Of a DNA stretch of 64,000 nucleotides, positions 1-9,618 are shown one piece after another. Made by a program: the position numbers and the translations under genes. The DNA lies in contig NZ_CP118950.1 in assembly GCF_029024465.1 (NCBI RefSeq), positions 62,001 through 126,000 of the forward strand, in the 5' to 3' direction. The notes under the pieces were generated by a model. It ran no database searches. It was not told the origin of the DNA and saw only the letters and a program-made list of their open reading frames with translations. Within the stretch, counting starts at the first letter, position 1. Each line of letters opens with the position of its first letter. This DNA is from Lactococcus garvieae subsp. garvieae. Its GTDB lineage: Bacteria > Bacillota > Bacilli > Lactobacillales > Streptococcaceae.

Positions 1-420
1 CTTTTTAAAAATCCTTTCTTTGCGTGGTGGATTAAAAAATGTGGGGCTTTCCCAGTCGATCGTGAAAATCCCGGACGTGAAGTCATTCAGTATCCAGTAA
101 AGATGCTAAAGAAATCAGACAAATCTCTCATCATGTTTCCAACAGGTTCACGGCACTCTAACGAACTCAAAGGCGGTGTTACGATTATCGCTAAAATGGC
201 TAAAGTTCGAATTGTTCCTGCTGTTTATCAAGGGCCTTTATCCATGAAGGGTATTTTTAAGCGTGAAAAAGTACAATTGAATTTTGGGGAACCTATTGAT
301 ATTTCAGATATTAAAAAGGCAAACGCTGAAGGTATCGAGGAAGTAAATCGCCGTTTAGAAGCTGCATTTGCTCAACTCGATAAGGAAATCGATCCAAATT
401 ACAAATACGTTGCTAAATAA
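1..420 (+). CDS. plsC: 1-acyl-sn-glycerol-3-phosphate acyltransferase, C-terminal part
   Basis: The reading frame is open from the first base, so the 5' end with the catalytic HX4D motif lies outside the window. What remains is typical of the PlsC/LPLAT family: a 'FPVDRENPG' block near the left edge and a 'FPTGSRHS' block, the equivalent of the family FPEGTRS motif that binds the glycerol phosphate. These enzymes transfer a second acyl chain to lysophosphatidate to make phosphatidate at the cytoplasmic face of the membrane. The E of FPEGTR is T here and T is S, conservative for this family. It ends 100 bp before secA, which has its own promoter. Confidence 0.85.
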   Translation, partial: LFKNPFFAWWIKKCGAFPVDRENPGREVIQYPVKMLKKSDKSLIMFPTGSRHSNELKGGVTIIAKMAKVRIVPAVYQGPLSMKGIFKREKVQLNFGEPIDISDIKKANAEGIEEVNRRLEAAFAQLDKEIDPNYKYVAK

Positions 421-451
421 TACAGTTGTATTTATATTTTTTTGGTAACTA

Positions 452-480
452 TTGGAAAAAACCTTTAAAAATGCTAAAAT
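452..480 (+). promoter_or_regulatory. Predicted sigma-A promoter of secA
   Basis: TTGGAA, a 17-bp spacer and TAAAAT, the latter preceded by TGC to give an extended -10. The predicted start near 487 leaves a leader of about 35 nt that carries the secA Shine-Dalgarno. Confidence 0.6.
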
Positions 481-520
481 TAAGGAAATATCCCTTATTT
501 GGATAGTAAACGGAGAATAC

Positions 521-3094
521 ATGGCAAATATTATTAAAAAATTAGTAGAAAACGACAAAAAAGAGCTCAAAAGATTGCATAAAATGGCTCAAAAAGTCGA
601 AGCATATGAAGAAGAAATGGCTGCCCTTGCCGATGAGCAACTACAAGCCAAAACAGAAGAATTTAGAGAACGTGCAGCTGCAGGTGAGAGTCTTGACGAC
701 ATGCTGTACGAAGTTTTTGCTGTCTGCCGTGAAGCAGCAAAACGTGTCCTAGGTCTTTTTCCTTTCCACGTGCAAATTATGGGGGGGATTGTCCTCCACA
801 ATGGTGACGTTCCGGAGATGCGTACTGGTGAAGGTAAAACTTTGACAGCTACCATGCCCGTTTATTTAAATGCGATTTCTGGCAAGGGTGTACACGTAGT
901 AACCGTCAATGAGTACTTGACAACACGTGACGCAACCGAAATGGGTGAATTATACAACTGGCTCGGTTTGACTGTTGGACTTAACCTTAACTCGAAGTCA
1001 CCAGAAGAAAAACGTGAAGCATACAACTGTGACATCACTTATTCGACATCATCTGAGCTTGGTTTCGACTATTTGCGTGACAACATGGTCACTCGTTTTG
1101 AAGATATGGTACAGCGTCCGCTTAATTATGCGCTTGTCGATGAGGTCGATTCAATCTTGATTGATGAGGCGCGTACACCGTTGATTATTTCAGGTCAAGC
1201 AGAAGGCTCTTCTGCGCTTTATTACCGTGCAGATCAGTTTGCTAAAACTTTGGTTGGCCGTGAAGATTATGAAGAAGGCGATGACTATAAGATTGACTTG
1301 CAATCTAAAACTATTTCTCTCACAGATGAGGGAATAGATAAAGCAGAACGTTTCTTTGATATTGAAAATCTTTATGACATGGAAAATGTTGCCTTGACTC
1401 ACTTTGTGGACAATGCACTCCGTGCCAACTATATCATGCTTCATGATATTGATTATATGGTTGATGACCAACAGGAAGTCTTGATTATTGACCAGTTTAC
1501 AGGTCGTACAATGCCTGGTCGTCGCTATTCTGATGGTTTACACCAAGCGATTGAAGCCAAAGAAGGTGTGCCGATTCAAGATGAATCGAAAACAATGGCT
1601 TCAATTACGATTCAAAACTACTTCCGTATGTACAAAAAATTGTCAGGGATGACGGGTACAGCGAAAACGGAAGAAGAAGAATTCCGTGAAATCTATAATA
1701 TTCAAATTATCCCAATTCCAACGAACCGTCCAATTCGCCGTGTGGACCATCCAGACTTGCTTTATCCAACACTTGAAGCAAAACTGAATGCCGTCTTGGA
1801 TGACGTGAAGAAACGTCATGCTGAAGGACAACCTATCTTGATTGGTACTGTGGCTGTTGAAACTTCTGAGATCATTTCGAAAAAATTGGTCGAAGCTAAA
1901 ATTCCGCATGAAGTTTTGAATGCGAAAAACCACTTCCGCGAAGCACAAATCATTATGAATGCCGGTCAACAAGGCGCAGTAACCATTGCGACCAATATGG
2001 CGGGGCGTGGTACCGACATTAAGCTTGGCCCTGGTGTTAAAGAACACCCAAATCCAGAATACCAAGGTCTCGCGGTAATCGGTACGGAACGTCATGAAAG
2101 TCGTCGTATCGATAACCAGCTCCGTGGACGCTCTGGGCGTCAAGGGGACGCTGGTGTCTCTCAATTTTATCTTTCACTTGAAGATGACTTGATGAAACGT
2201 TTTGGTTCTGAACGTGTTTCTGCCTTCCTTGATCGTATGCGTATCAGTGGTGATGATGCCGTCATCAAATCGGGCTTGATCACACGACAAATCGAAGGGT
2301 CACAGAAACGTGTCGAAGGAAATAACTACGATTCACGTAAACAAGTCTTGCAATATGATGATGTGATTCGTGAGCAACGTGAAGTTATTTATGCACAACG
2401 CCATGAAGTGATTGTAGCGACTGAAGATATGACACCTGCTCTGTACGGTATGTTTAAGCGTACAATTGATCGCCAAGTTGACGGTCACGCAGCAACAGGT
2501 GATCTTCAGGAAGAAGCAAATCTGCTCAATCTTTATGAAACTGTTGAAAACACAATGCTTTCAGCGGATGTCTTTAGCATTGAGGATCTTCGTGGTAAAA
2601 GCCCACAAGAAATTAAAGATTTTCTTTTTGAAAAAGTCAAAGAACATTATGCAACACAAATGGAACGCTTGGGCGATGAAGAGCGTCAGATTGACTTCCA
2701 ACGTGCTGTTATCCTTCGTGTAGTAGACAACAATTGGTCTGAGCATATCGATCATCTGGATCAAATGCGTCAGTCTGTAGGCTTACGTGGTTATGCACAA
2801 AACAATCCGATAGTTGAATACCAAGAAGAATCACACAAAATGTTTAATAACATGATTGGAGCTATTGAGTTTGAAGTGACGCGTTTGATGATGAAAGCTC
2901 AGATTCATCCGCAAACCGCAGTTCAAGAACAAGCGCCGCGTGTAACTGTAACGGCTTCACAAGAAAACTTGACAAATGTGGGTCAATCTTCTGCAGAAGG
3001 TATTGATTTCAGTAAAGTTGGCCGTAATGATATGTGTCCATGTGGTTCAGGTAAAAAATATAAGAACTGTCATGGCCGCGTTCACACCGCTTAG
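521..3094 (+). CDS. secA: Preprotein translocase ATPase SecA
   Basis: SecA is the motor that pushes unfolded preproteins through SecYEG. The product is 857 aa, normal for the family. Walker A 'MRTGEGKT' is at residues 100-107, a DEVD-type Walker B follows, the 'GRGTD' helicase motif and the conserved '[10 protein letters not shown]' are present, and the C-terminus carries the zinc-binding SEC-C motif [13 protein letters not shown] from residue 839, which contacts SecB or ribosomes. The ATG at 521 is preferred over the upstream in-frame TTG at 452 because CGGAGA sits 4-10 nt upstream and MANIIKKL is the usual lactococcal-type start; the TTG lies inside the predicted promoter. Monocistronic, followed by a strong terminator. 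Confidence 0.97.
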   Translation: MANIIKKLVENDKKELKRLHKMAQKVEAYEEEMAALADEQLQAKTEEFRERAAAGESLDDMLYEVFAVCREAAKRVLGLFPFHVQIMGGIVLHNGDVPEMRTGEGKTLTATMPVYLNAISGKGVHVVTVNEYLTTRDATEMGELYNWLGLTVGLNLNSKSPEEKREAYNCDITYSTSSELGFDYLRDNMVTRFEDMVQRPLNYALVDEVDSILIDEARTPLIISGQAEGSSALYYRADQFAKTLVGREDYEEGDDYKIDLQSKTISLTDEGIDKAERFFDIENLYDMENVALTHFVDNALRANYIMLHDIDYMVDDQQEVLIIDQFTGRTMPGRRYSDGLHQAIEAKEGVPIQDESKTMASITIQNYFRMYKKLSGMTGTAKTEEEEFREIYNIQIIPIPTNRPIRRVDHPDLLYPTLEAKLNAVLDDVKKRHAEGQPILIGTVAVETSEIISKKLVEAKIPHEVLNAKNHFREAQIIMNAGQQGAVTIATNMAGRGTDIKLGPGVKEHPNPEYQGLAVIGTERHESRRIDNQLRGRSGRQGDAGVSQFYLSLEDDLMKRFGSERVSAFLDRMRISGDDAVIKSGLITRQIEGSQKRVEGNNYDSRKQVLQYDDVIREQREVIYAQRHEVIVATEDMTPALYGMFKRTIDRQVDGHAATGDLQEEANLLNLYETVENTMLSADVFSIEDLRGKSPQEIKDFLFEKVKEHYATQMERLGDEERQIDFQRAVILRVVDNNWSEHIDHLDQMRQSVGLRGYAQNNPIVEYQEESHKMFNNMIGAIEFEVTRLMMKAQIHPQTAVQEQAPRVTVTASQENLTNVGQSSAEGIDFSKVGRNDMCPCGSGKKYKNCHGRVHTA

Positions 3095-3116
3095 ATAAAA
3101 AAGTGATAAAATAGAC

Positions 3117-3147
3117 GAAACACCCTAAGTTAGGGTGTTTCATTTTT
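3117..3147 (+). terminator. Rho-independent terminator after secA
   Basis: A perfect 11-bp stem (GAAACACCCTA/TAGGGTGTTTC) with a 3-nt loop is followed by a T-rich run. Confidence 0.85.
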
Positions 3148-3193
3148 CTAAGTTGATAAATACAAAAGATATCAATAAATTGAAAGGAGAAAG

Positions 3194-4222
3194 ATGTCTT
3201 TCAAAATAATAAGCCCAGAGATAAATATTGATGCAGTCAAAATGCTGGGCCACCTTGATAGCGCACAATATCAGCGAAAAGAAGCAAGAGACAGAGAATT
3301 AGAAGCAATTATCAAAGGGGAAGATTCCCGACTTTTGCTAATTATTGGTCCATGTTCCTCGGACAATGAAGAAGCTGTTTTGGAGTATGCGCATCGTTTG
3401 GCTAAACTCCAAGAAAAAGTAAAAGACAAGATTTTCATGGTAATGCGTGTTTATACAGCGAAACCACGAACAAACGGGGAAGGGTATAAAGGAATCATTC
3501 ATCAGCCAGATGCATCAGGTGGAGCTGATCTTATCAATGGTATTCGTATGGTACGTGACCTTCACTATAAAGTCATTACACAAACTGGATTGACCACTGC
3601 TGATGAAATGCTGTACCCGGAAAACTTGCCTTTAGTAGATGATTTAGTTTCTTATTACGCAGTTGGCGCCCGCTCAGTGGAAAATCAGCAGCATCGCTTC
3701 GTGGCCTCGGGTATCGACGCGCCAACGGGGATGAAAAATCCAACTTCTGGCAATATCAAAGTTATGCTAAATGGTATTTACGCGGCTCAGCAAGAACAAG
3801 ACTTTCTCTTTGGGCGTGCAGAAGTGCAAACTGAAGGAAATCCTTTAGCCCATGCCATTTTACGAGGTGGACAGGATGAGCATGGCAAAAATCTTCCCAA
3901 TTACTATACGGATAACTTGCAGGAAGTTATTGAAAATTATGAAAAAATGGGTCTGAAGAATCCCTTTATCATCGTGGATGCCAATCACGATAACTCTGGG
4001 AAAAAATATATGGAGCAAATTCGAATTGTACGACAAACTTTAGTCAATCGTGATTGGGATGAAAAAATTCGCCGTTATGTACGAGGTTTTATGATTGAGT
4101 CGTATTTAGAAGATGGACGTCAAGACCGACCTGAAGTTTTTGGAAAATCAATCACTGATGCTTGTCTTGGCTGGGAGAAAACAGAGGCCTTGATTCAGGA
4201 GATTTATCAGGCAGAAATATAA
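3194..4222 (+). CDS. aroF: 3-deoxy-7-phosphoheptulonate (DAHP) synthase, class I
   Basis: Catalyses the first step of the shikimate pathway, condensing phosphoenolpyruvate with erythrose 4-phosphate. The 342-aa protein has the class I (AroFGH) landmarks: 'LLIIGPCSS' near residue 50, 'RVYTAKPRT', 'QHRFVASGIDAPTGMKNPTSG' and 'DANHDNSGK' with the metal-binding histidine. The start has an excellent AAAGGAGA ribosome binding site. It stands alone between the secA terminator and the ptsHI promoter. An imperfect TTGATA/TATCAA dyad lies at about 3153-3176 just upstream, function unknown. Which of the Phe-, Tyr- or Trp-sensitive classes it belongs to cannot be read from the sequence. Confidence 0.93.
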   Translation: MSFKIISPEINIDAVKMLGHLDSAQYQRKEARDRELEAIIKGEDSRLLLIIGPCSSDNEEAVLEYAHRLAKLQEKVKDKIFMVMRVYTAKPRTNGEGYKGIIHQPDASGGADLINGIRMVRDLHYKVITQTGLTTADEMLYPENLPLVDDLVSYYAVGARSVENQQHRFVASGIDAPTGMKNPTSGNIKVMLNGIYAAQQEQDFLFGRAEVQTEGNPLAHAILRGGQDEHGKNLPNYYTDNLQEVIENYEKMGLKNPFIIVDANHDNSGKKYMEQIRIVRQTLVNRDWDEKIRRYVRGFMIESYLEDGRQDRPEVFGKSITDACLGWEKTEALIQEIYQAEI

Positions 4223-4281
4223 AAATTTCAGCTGCTAAATAAAAAAGCCGGAATGATGAAGATAATTTAATGAAAAAATGA

Positions 4282-4310
4282 TTGCAAACCTTTTCACTTT
4301 GTAGTATAAT
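4282..4310 (+). promoter_or_regulatory. Strong sigma-A promoter of ptsHI
   Basis: TTGCAA, 17-bp spacer, TATAAT. A 14-bp stretch overlapping the -35 (4283-4296) faintly resembles a catabolite-responsive element but has several mismatches, so CcpA control is only a possibility. Confidence 0.75.
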
Positions 4311-4378
4311 GTTAAAGTATAGATATGCTGAACAAAAAGGCATTATCGAATAAAAATTGAAATAAGGAGATTCCAAAA

Positions 4379-4645
4379 ATGGCATCTAAAGAATTCCACA
4401 TCGTTGCAGAAACTGGTATCCACGCACGTCCAGCTACATTGCTCGTTCAAACAGCTTCTAAATTCACTTCAGAAATTAACCTTGAATACAAAGGTAAATC
4501 TGTAAACCTTAAATCAATCATGGGTGTTATGTCACTCGGTGTTGGTCAAGGCGCTGATGTAACTATCACTGCTGAAGGTGCTGATGCTGATGACGCATTG
4601 AGCACAATCGCTGAAACAATGGTTAAGGAAGGTCTTGCTGAATAA
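4379..4645 (+). CDS. ptsH: Phosphocarrier protein HPr
   Basis: HPr relays phosphate from enzyme I to the sugar-specific PTS components and, when phosphorylated on serine by HPr kinase, is the CcpA co-repressor. The 88-aa product has the phospho-accepting His15 in 'GIHARPAT' and regulatory Ser46 in '[10 protein letters not shown]'. A good AAGGAGA site precedes the ATG. Its stop TAA shares one base with the ptsI ATG, so translation is coupled. Codon use is strongly biased towards highly expressed codons, as expected for an abundant protein. Confidence 0.98.
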   Translation: MASKEFHIVAETGIHARPATLLVQTASKFTSEINLEYKGKSVNLKSIMGVMSLGVGQGADVTITAEGADADDALSTIAETMVKEGLAE

Positions 4646-6372
4646 TGACATCTATGCTTAAAGGTATCGCTGCATCATCAGGTGTAGCCGTAGCGAAGGC
4701 ATACTTGCTTGTTCAACCTGATTTGTCATTTGAGACAGTGACTGTTGAGAATATCGAAAATGAAGAAGCTCGTCTTGATGCAGCTCTTGCTGCCGCTCAA
4801 AGCGAGCTTCAAATCATTAAAGATAAAGCAGTAGATAGCCTCGGAGAAGAAGCCGCAGCCGTATTTGACGCACACATGATGGTTCTTGCAGATCCAGACA
4901 TGACTGCTCAAATTAAAGCTACTATTGAATCTAAAAAAGTTAATGCTGAAGCAGCCCTTAAAGAAATCACTGATATGTTCATTGCTATCTTTGAAGGTAT
5001 GGAAGACAATGCTTACATGCAAGAACGTGCTGCTGATATTAAAGACGTTACAAAACGTGTAATGGCAAACCTTCTTGGTGTTAAATTGCCAAGCCCAGCT
5101 TTGATTAACGAAGAAGTAATCATTGTTGCTGAAGACTTGACGCCATCAGATACAGCACAGCTTGATAAGAAATACGTTAAAGCCTTTGTTACAAACATTG
5201 GTGGACGTACGTCTCACTCAGCGATTATGGCACGTACGCTTGAAATCCCTGCTGTTTTGGGTACAAACAATATTACTGAACTTGTTTCTGAAGGCCAACT
5301 TATGGCTGTATCAGGTTTAACAGGTGAAGTTGTTCTTGACCCAACGCCAGAGCAACAAAGCGAATTCCATGCAGCTGGTGAAGCATATGCGGCACAAAAA
5401 GCTGAATGGGCTGCTCTTAAAGATGCTGAAACAGTAACAGCTGATGGTAAGCACTTTGAGTTAGCTGCAAACATTGGTACACCTAAAGACGTTGAAGGTG
5501 TTAACGACAATGGTGCGGAAGCTGTTGGTCTTTACCGTACAGAGTTCCTCTATATGGATGCTCAAGACTTCCCAACGGAAGAAGATCAGTACGAAGCTTA
5601 CAAAGCAGTGCTTGAAGGCATGAATGGTAAACCAGTCGTTGTTCGTACAATGGACATCGGTGGTGATAAAACATTGCCATACTTTGACTTGCCAGAAGAA
5701 ATGAACCCATTCTTGGGTTGGCGTGCTTTGCGTATCTCACTTTCTAATAGTGGTAATGCAATGTTCCGTACACAACTTCGTGCACTTCTCCGTGCATCAG
5801 TTCACGGGACACTCCGTATCATGTTCCCAATGGTTGCATTGGTTACAGAATTCCGTGCAGCTAAGAAAATCTACGACGAAGAAAAAGCTAAATTGATCGC
5901 CGAAGGCGTTCCAGTAGCTGAAGGTATCGAAGTAGGTATCATGATCGAAATCCCAGCAGCAGCAATGTTGGCTGACCAATTTGCGAAGGAAGTTGATTTC
6001 TTCTCAATCGGTACAAACGATTTGATCCAATACACAATGGCTGCAGACCGTATGAATGAACAAGTTTCATACCTCTACCAACCTTACAACCCATCTATCC
6101 TTCGCCTTATCAACAATGTTGTTAAAGCAGCGCATGCAGAAGGCAAATGGGCTGGTATGTGTGGTGAAATGGCCGGCGATCAAACTGCTGTTCCACTTCT
6201 CATGGGTATCGGACTTGATGAATTCTCAATGTCAGCAACATCTGTTCTCCAAACACGTTCATTGATGAAACGTTTGGACTCAACTAAGATGGAAGAACTT
6301 TCAAACAAAGCTCTTACTGAATGTGCAACAATGGAAGAAGTTGTCGCACTCGTTGAAGAATATACAAAATAA
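4645..6372 (+). CDS. ptsI: PTS enzyme I (phosphoenolpyruvate-protein phosphotransferase)
   Basis: Enzyme I takes phosphate from PEP and passes it to HPr, the first step of all PTS sugar uptake. The 575-aa length is standard. The active-site histidine is His191 in '[13 protein letters not shown]'; the C-terminal PEP-binding half contains '[10 protein letters not shown]', 'FPMVALVTE', 'IEIPAAA' and the active-site Cys in 'GMCGEMAGD'. Start overlaps the ptsH stop by one base. Like ptsH it uses highly biased codons. A strong terminator follows, so ptsHI is a two-gene operon. Confidence 0.98.
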   Translation: MTSMLKGIAASSGVAVAKAYLLVQPDLSFETVTVENIENEEARLDAALAAAQSELQIIKDKAVDSLGEEAAAVFDAHMMVLADPDMTAQIKATIESKKVNAEAALKEITDMFIAIFEGMEDNAYMQERAADIKDVTKRVMANLLGVKLPSPALINEEVIIVAEDLTPSDTAQLDKKYVKAFVTNIGGRTSHSAIMARTLEIPAVLGTNNITELVSEGQLMAVSGLTGEVVLDPTPEQQSEFHAAGEAYAAQKAEWAALKDAETVTADGKHFELAANIGTPKDVEGVNDNGAEAVGLYRTEFLYMDAQDFPTEEDQYEAYKAVLEGMNGKPVVVRTMDIGGDKTLPYFDLPEEMNPFLGWRALRISLSNSGNAMFRTQLRALLRASVHGTLRIMFPMVALVTEFRAAKKIYDEEKAKLIAEGVPVAEGIEVGIMIEIPAAAMLADQFAKEVDFFSIGTNDLIQYTMAADRMNEQVSYLYQPYNPSILRLINNVVKAAHAEGKWAGMCGEMAGDQTAVPLLMGIGLDEFSMSATSVLQTRSLMKRLDSTKMEELSNKALTECATMEEVVALVEEYTK

Positions 6373-6373
6373 G

Positions 6374-6406
6374 AAAAACGCGAAGAAATTCGCGTTTTTT
6401 TGTTTT
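6374..6406 (+). terminator. Terminator of the ptsHI operon
   Basis: 11-bp perfect stem AAAAACGCGAA/TTCGCGTTTTT with a GAAA loop, followed by more T. Confidence 0.9.
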
Positions 6407-6458
6407 TAAGCACAATCATATTTTGGCGCTTTTTATTCTAATGAATAAAAGGACTAAA

Positions 6459-6480
6459 ATAAAAAAGCCCTCAGAGGCTA
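6459..6480 (-). terminator. Weak terminator after ybaB (minus strand)
   Basis: On the minus strand a short stem AGCCT/GGGCT (one G-T pair) is followed by six T. Short but correctly placed 6 nt after the ybaB stop. Confidence 0.5.
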
Positions 6481-6486
6481 TTTTAA

Positions 6487-6786
6487 TTAGAAGGGAAGTC
6501 CTTTAGAGAACTTGCTTAGTTTTTGTTCAGTTGTTTTTTCGATTTGAGTGAGCGCATCATTTACAGCATCTGCAACTAAATCTTGCAATGTTTCAGGATC
6601 TTCAGGGTCAATCACATCACTCTTGATCGTTAAGCTTGTCAATTTACGATCACCAGAAAATTCAGCGACGACTAAATCTTGTGCTGCTTTACCCAAAAAA
6701 GTAGTATTGGCAATTTCTTCTTGTGAAGCTTGCATTTGTTTTTGCAATTTTTGTGCTTGCTTCATCATGTTTTGCATATTCATCAT
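6487..6786 (-). CDS. ebfC: YbaB/EbfC family nucleoid-associated protein
   Basis: A 99-aa protein beginning [19 protein letters not shown], the methionine- and glutamine-rich N-terminal helix characteristic of YbaB/EbfC, followed by the acidic central sheet ('[15 protein letters not shown]') and '[15 protein letters not shown]' helix. Family members form dimers that bind DNA without strict sequence specificity and are often encoded near recR, though not here. An AGGAGA site lies 13 nt upstream of the first ATG. Single gene on the minus strand. Confidence 0.93.
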   Translation of the reverse strand: MMNMQNMMKQAQKLQKQMQASQEEIANTTFLGKAAQDLVVAEFSGDRKLTSLTIKSDVIDPEDPETLQDLVADAVNDALTQIEKTTEQKLSKFSKGLPF

Positions 6787-6899
6787 CGTAGTTTATTATC
6801 TCCTTATTTCAAGACTTAAGCGCCTTGATTATTGCAAATATATAGTTTCTTGATGTCATTATTATACCATTTTTGTACATGATTTTGAAGCAGGTGAGA

Positions 6900-6930
6900 A
6901 AACAAAAAAACGTCTATTCATTAGACGTTT
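6900..6930 (-). terminator. Terminator of tRNA-Leu (minus strand)
   Basis: 9-bp stem AAACGTCTA/TAGACGTTT followed on the minus strand by a seven-T run, 9 nt after the tRNA. Confidence 0.85.
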
Positions 6931-6938
6931 AAATAATA

Positions 6939-7024
6939 TGCGGAAGGCGGGACTTGAACCCGCACAGCCAAGATAGGCCACAGGATCCTTAATCCTGCGC
7001 GTCTGCCAATTCCGCCACTTCCGC
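6939..7024 (-). tRNA. tRNA-Leu, anticodon AAG
   Basis: The minus strand folds into an 86-nt type II (long variable arm) tRNA. The acceptor stem is GCGGAAG/CTTCCGC with discriminator A, the anticodon stem CAGGA/TCCTG encloses TTAAGGA so the anticodon is AAG (Leu, CUU), and the T arm contains GGTTCAAGTCC. CCA is not encoded. An extended -10 (TGGTATTAT, plus-strand 7041-7049) about 17 nt upstream and the terminator downstream indicate a single-tRNA transcription unit. Confidence 0.97.
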
Positions 7025-7108
7025 GAATTGGTACTTTAATATAATACCATTTTAGGAAGTGAAAAGCAAGAATAAACTGTAATAGGGTGTTCTCGTACTG
7101 TCAAAGAA

Positions 7109-8044
7109 TTAACCGTTATAGTTTTTCAAGAATTTTTCAACAGATTGACGGTAGAGTTGAGGATTTGTCTCAAAGGCCTTGGCATGTGCAGCACCTTTAA
7201 TTAAAAGCATTTCCTTTGGTGTTCCTGCCTTGACCGCTTGGTAGTTTTCCTTAAGCATTGATGTAGGCACATAAGTGTCTGAATCGCCGTGAATAAGGAG
7301 AATCGGGCGATCGTTTTGAGAGAGCGCTTGTGTCGCACTTGCTTCTTTTAAAAACCAACCTTGACGCACTTTATTCATAGCGGATAAACTATAGACAAGG
7401 GGAAATGGGGGAATATTGTAGGTGGATTTGGCTTGATAGGTGATTTCTGACCAGACATCAGTATATCCACAATCTTCAATAATACTGTTTACAGAGTCAG
7501 GTAATTCTGTTTCACTCGAAGCCATCATAACCGTTGCGGCTCCCATAGAAAGTCCAAATAAAGTAATACGGCTTTCAGGATTTTCTTGTGTTAATTTTTT
7601 TGACCAGGCAATCACGTCTTTTTTATCGTAGTAACCATAAGTAATGAGCTGACCTTCTGAGGCTCCAGCAGCACGATTGTCAGGCATAAGCACATTATAG
7701 CCTAACTCATGGAAGAGTTGCCCATATTGGCGCATCGCTTCTTTATTTTGGCGGAAACCGTGGACAACAATAACTGTTTTATTTGTTTTATGTTCCGCTG
7801 GAATATACCAAGCCTTGAGTTTTAAGCCACCATTTTCCATGGTAAGCGTTTTTTTATTCAACTTATCAAATTGTGTGACAAGAGGATAATTTTTACTTGA
7901 TGCTTGAACTTGGCCCACGGGCGCATCATTTCGGACATAAGCAACAGAGTAGAAATAATAAGTAACCCCTAAATCAACGAGCAACAAAAGGCTTATGATA
8001 CTAATTGTCCATAAAGCGAAAATTTTCTTTTTACGTTTTTTCAT
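7109..8044 (-). CDS. Membrane-anchored alpha/beta hydrolase
   Basis: A 311-aa protein with a lysine-rich N-terminus and one membrane segment (about residues 8-30), then an alpha/beta-hydrolase fold. Visible are the oxyanion block 'VVHGFRQN', the nucleophile elbow 'LFGLSMGAATV' with the catalytic Ser, an acid in 'IHGDSDTYVP' and the His in 'KGAAHAKAF'. The family (Bem46/YqkD-like) hydrolyses unknown esters on the outer face of the membrane; the substrate cannot be inferred. The ATG at 8044 is chosen because the membrane anchor begins there. There is no Shine-Dalgarno; instead an extended -10 (TGGTATAAT, complement of 8051-8059) ends 6 nt before the ATG, which predicts a leaderless mRNA. Confidence 0.85.
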   Translation of the reverse strand: MKKRKKKIFALWTISIISLLLLVDLGVTYYFYSVAYVRNDAPVGQVQASSKNYPLVTQFDKLNKKTLTMENGGLKLKAWYIPAEHKTNKTVIVVHGFRQNKEAMRQYGQLFHELGYNVLMPDNRAAGASEGQLITYGYYDKKDVIAWSKKLTQENPESRITLFGLSMGAATVMMASSETELPDSVNSIIEDCGYTDVWSEITYQAKSTYNIPPFPLVYSLSAMNKVRQGWFLKEASATQALSQNDRPILLIHGDSDTYVPTSMLKENYQAVKAGTPKEMLLIKGAAHAKAFETNPQLYRQSVEKFLKNYNG

Positions 8045-8133
8045 CGCATTATTATACCAAATTTTTTGAGAAAAATAGGAATACGAGCACTTGGGAGACA
8101 GGGCGTTTAAACCGGTGCACCCCATTGCGTATG

Positions 8134-8282
8134 AAAAAACCTTCCCACAAGAGCCAACAAATGTGTGGGAAGGAAAAGGAGTAGTCGGGAATCAAAGGGG
8201 ATTGATTCTTTGAGCCATTATGTTTAGGGAAGCGAAATGAAGATCACTTTATTGGCTCTTGGCTACATCTATCTTTTATTTA
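8134..8282 (-). ncRNA. Candidate structured small RNA or leader with intrinsic terminator
   Basis: This gene-free stretch has strong inverted structure that makes sense as minus-strand RNA. A perfect 10-bp stem CCTTCCCACA/TGTGGGAAGG (8164-8173 with 8140-8149) is followed on the minus strand by six T, an intrinsic terminator. Upstream, GAATCAA/TTGATTC forms a hairpin, and CAAGAGCCAA near the 5' end can pair perfectly with TTGGCTCTTG in the terminator loop, or its GAGCCA with an internal TGGCTC. An extended -10 (TGTTAGAAT) lies near 8290-8298. A CTCCTTT stretch complementary to ribosome binding sites is single-stranded. It could be a free small RNA or an attenuating leader of the hydrolase gene. 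I do not recognise the family; 5' end is approximate. Confidence 0.5.
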
Positions 8283-8365
8283 TCTTTATTCTAACATGGT
8301 TTTGAGCTTCTAAGTAATGATATGCAACAAGAATTAAAGCTGAAAAAGCGCTTTCTTGGAAAAAA

Positions 8366-8394
8366 GTGACTTTTCCTCTACTTTGTGTTAAAAT
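8366..8394 (+). promoter_or_regulatory. Predicted promoter of rnpA-yidC-jag
   Basis: GTGACT, 17-bp spacer, TAAAAT with an upstream TGT (extended -10). The predicted start near 8401 places the in-frame ATG at 8414 almost at the 5' end and supports the TTG start at 8429. Confidence 0.6.
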
Positions 8395-8428
8395 AATGGA
8401 GATAATTTTTAGTATGGGAGAGAGTGGC

Positions 8429-8782
8429 TTGGCTATAAAAAAGACCTATCGTGTAAAACGCTCGAAAGACTTTGAACAAATATTTTTAGCGAAAAATAGC
8501 TTTGCCAATAAGAAATTTGTTGTATATAAACTCGATACTGAGCAACAGCATTTTCGTACAGGGATTTCAGTAAGTAAAAAGATTGGAAATGCGGTCACAC
8601 GAAATCGTGTGAAGCGGCTCATTAGACATGCAGTTGCAGAGTTTTCTTCTCATTTAGAAGATGAAGATTTTGTGGTTATTGCACGTCCAGGAGTCGAAAA
8701 ACTCAGTTTTGAGGAAGTAAGAAAAAATCTCAAGCATGTATTGAAATTGTCTAAAATTTATAAAGATGGAGAAAAGAATTGA
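8429..8782 (+). CDS. rnpA: Ribonuclease P protein component
   Basis: RnpA is the protein subunit that helps the RNase P RNA cut 5' leaders from pre-tRNAs. From the TTG at 8429 the product is 117 aa, the usual size, beginning [15 protein letters not shown]. The RNA-binding signature '[17 protein letters not shown]' is intact. The TTG is preferred to the in-frame ATG at 8414 because GGGAGAG sits 6 nt before it and the ATG has no site within the predicted transcript. The stop overlaps the yidC start, the classic rnpA-yidC-jag arrangement, but here rpmH is downstream of jag rather than upstream of rnpA. Confidence 0.93.
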   Translation: MAIKKTYRVKRSKDFEQIFLAKNSFANKKFVVYKLDTEQQHFRTGISVSKKIGNAVTRNRVKRLIRHAVAEFSSHLEDEDFVVIARPGVEKLSFEEVRKNLKHVLKLSKIYKDGEKN

Positions 8783-9594
8783 AAAAGAAAATAACTTTGC
8801 TTTCGATGGCAAGTGCTTCTTTACTCTTATTGGCTGCCTGTGGACGTTCTGAGGTTACACAACATTCAACAAACTTTTGGGAACAGATAGTTTATGGATT
8901 TGCTCAGGTTATTCGTTTCTTGTCATTTGGTGGTATGACAGCTGTTGGTATTATTTTATTTACCTTGATTATTCGTGCGGCACTTTTGCCTTTGATGAAT
9001 ATTCAAATCAAGTCTAGCCAAAAAATGCAGGAAATTCAGCCTGAAATAAAAAAAATACAAGCGCAATATCCAGGTAAAGACGTGGATTCGCGTCGTAAAG
9101 TTCAAGAAGAAACACAAGAACTTTACGCTAAAAACAAGGTTAACCCTTATGCAGGGTGTCTACCACTCTTAGTGCAAATGCCAATATTATGGGCTTTGTA
9201 CCAAGCTTTGACACGTGTAGATTTCTTAAAGCACGGAACTTTCCTCTGGTTTAATATCGGGGATAAAGATCCAACATTTATCTTGCCAATTTTGGCAGCA
9301 CTTTTTACATTTGCGAGCTCATGGTTGACAATGAAATCAGCACCTGAGAAAAATGCAATGACAAGTACGATGACATTTGCGATGCCAGTAATGATTTTTG
9401 TTTTCGCAATCAATGTCGCAAGCGGTGTTGCTCTTTACTGGGTGGTGTCAAATGGTTTCCAAGTCTTACAAACTTTGCTTATTGCCAATCCCTTCAAAAT
9501 AATTGCAGCGCGTGAAGCTAAAGCCCAAGCGGAAAAGGATAAAGTAAAAGCACGTGAGAAGGCATTAAAGAAGGCTTTGAAAAATAAAAAGTAA
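8779..9594 (+). CDS. yidC: Membrane protein insertase YidC (lipoprotein form)
   Basis: YidC/Oxa1 inserts membrane proteins alone or with SecYEG. The 271-aa protein starts with a lipoprotein signal peptide ending in LAAC, so Cys21 should be lipidated, as in Gram-positive YidC1/SpoIIIJ. The 60KD_IMP core follows with about five membrane segments and the conserved '[22 protein letters not shown]' region; the basic C-tail ([15 protein letters not shown]) can contact the ribosome. Start is TTG at 8779, overlapping the rnpA stop, with GGAG upstream. A second yidC paralogue would be expected elsewhere in the genome. Confidence 0.95.
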   Translation: MKKKITLLSMASASLLLLAACGRSEVTQHSTNFWEQIVYGFAQVIRFLSFGGMTAVGIILFTLIIRAALLPLMNIQIKSSQKMQEIQPEIKKIQAQYPGKDVDSRRKVQEETQELYAKNKVNPYAGCLPLLVQMPILWALYQALTRVDFLKHGTFLWFNIGDKDPTFILPILAALFTFASSWLTMKSAPEKNAMTSTMTFAMPVMIFVFAINVASGVALYWVVSNGFQVLQTLLIANPFKIIAAREAKAQAEKDKVKAREKALKKALKNKK

Positions 9595-9618
9595 ATCAGG
9601 AGATAGGAGTTTTAAATC

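Noticed and set aside
771-786. Second parS-like site inside secA (TTCCACGTGCAAAT)
   Set aside because: Only the CACGTG core agrees; the outer arms do not match the consensus.
4283-4296. cre box at the ptsH promoter
   Set aside because: Too many mismatches to the consensus to call, although the position overlaps the -35.
8134-8282. T-box, manganese riboswitch (yybP-ykoY) or SRP RNA on the plus strand
   Set aside because: An AAGGAGTAG string vaguely recalls one motif, but the specifier, tetraloop and antiterminator elements of these families are missing and the only U-run after a stem is on the minus strand.
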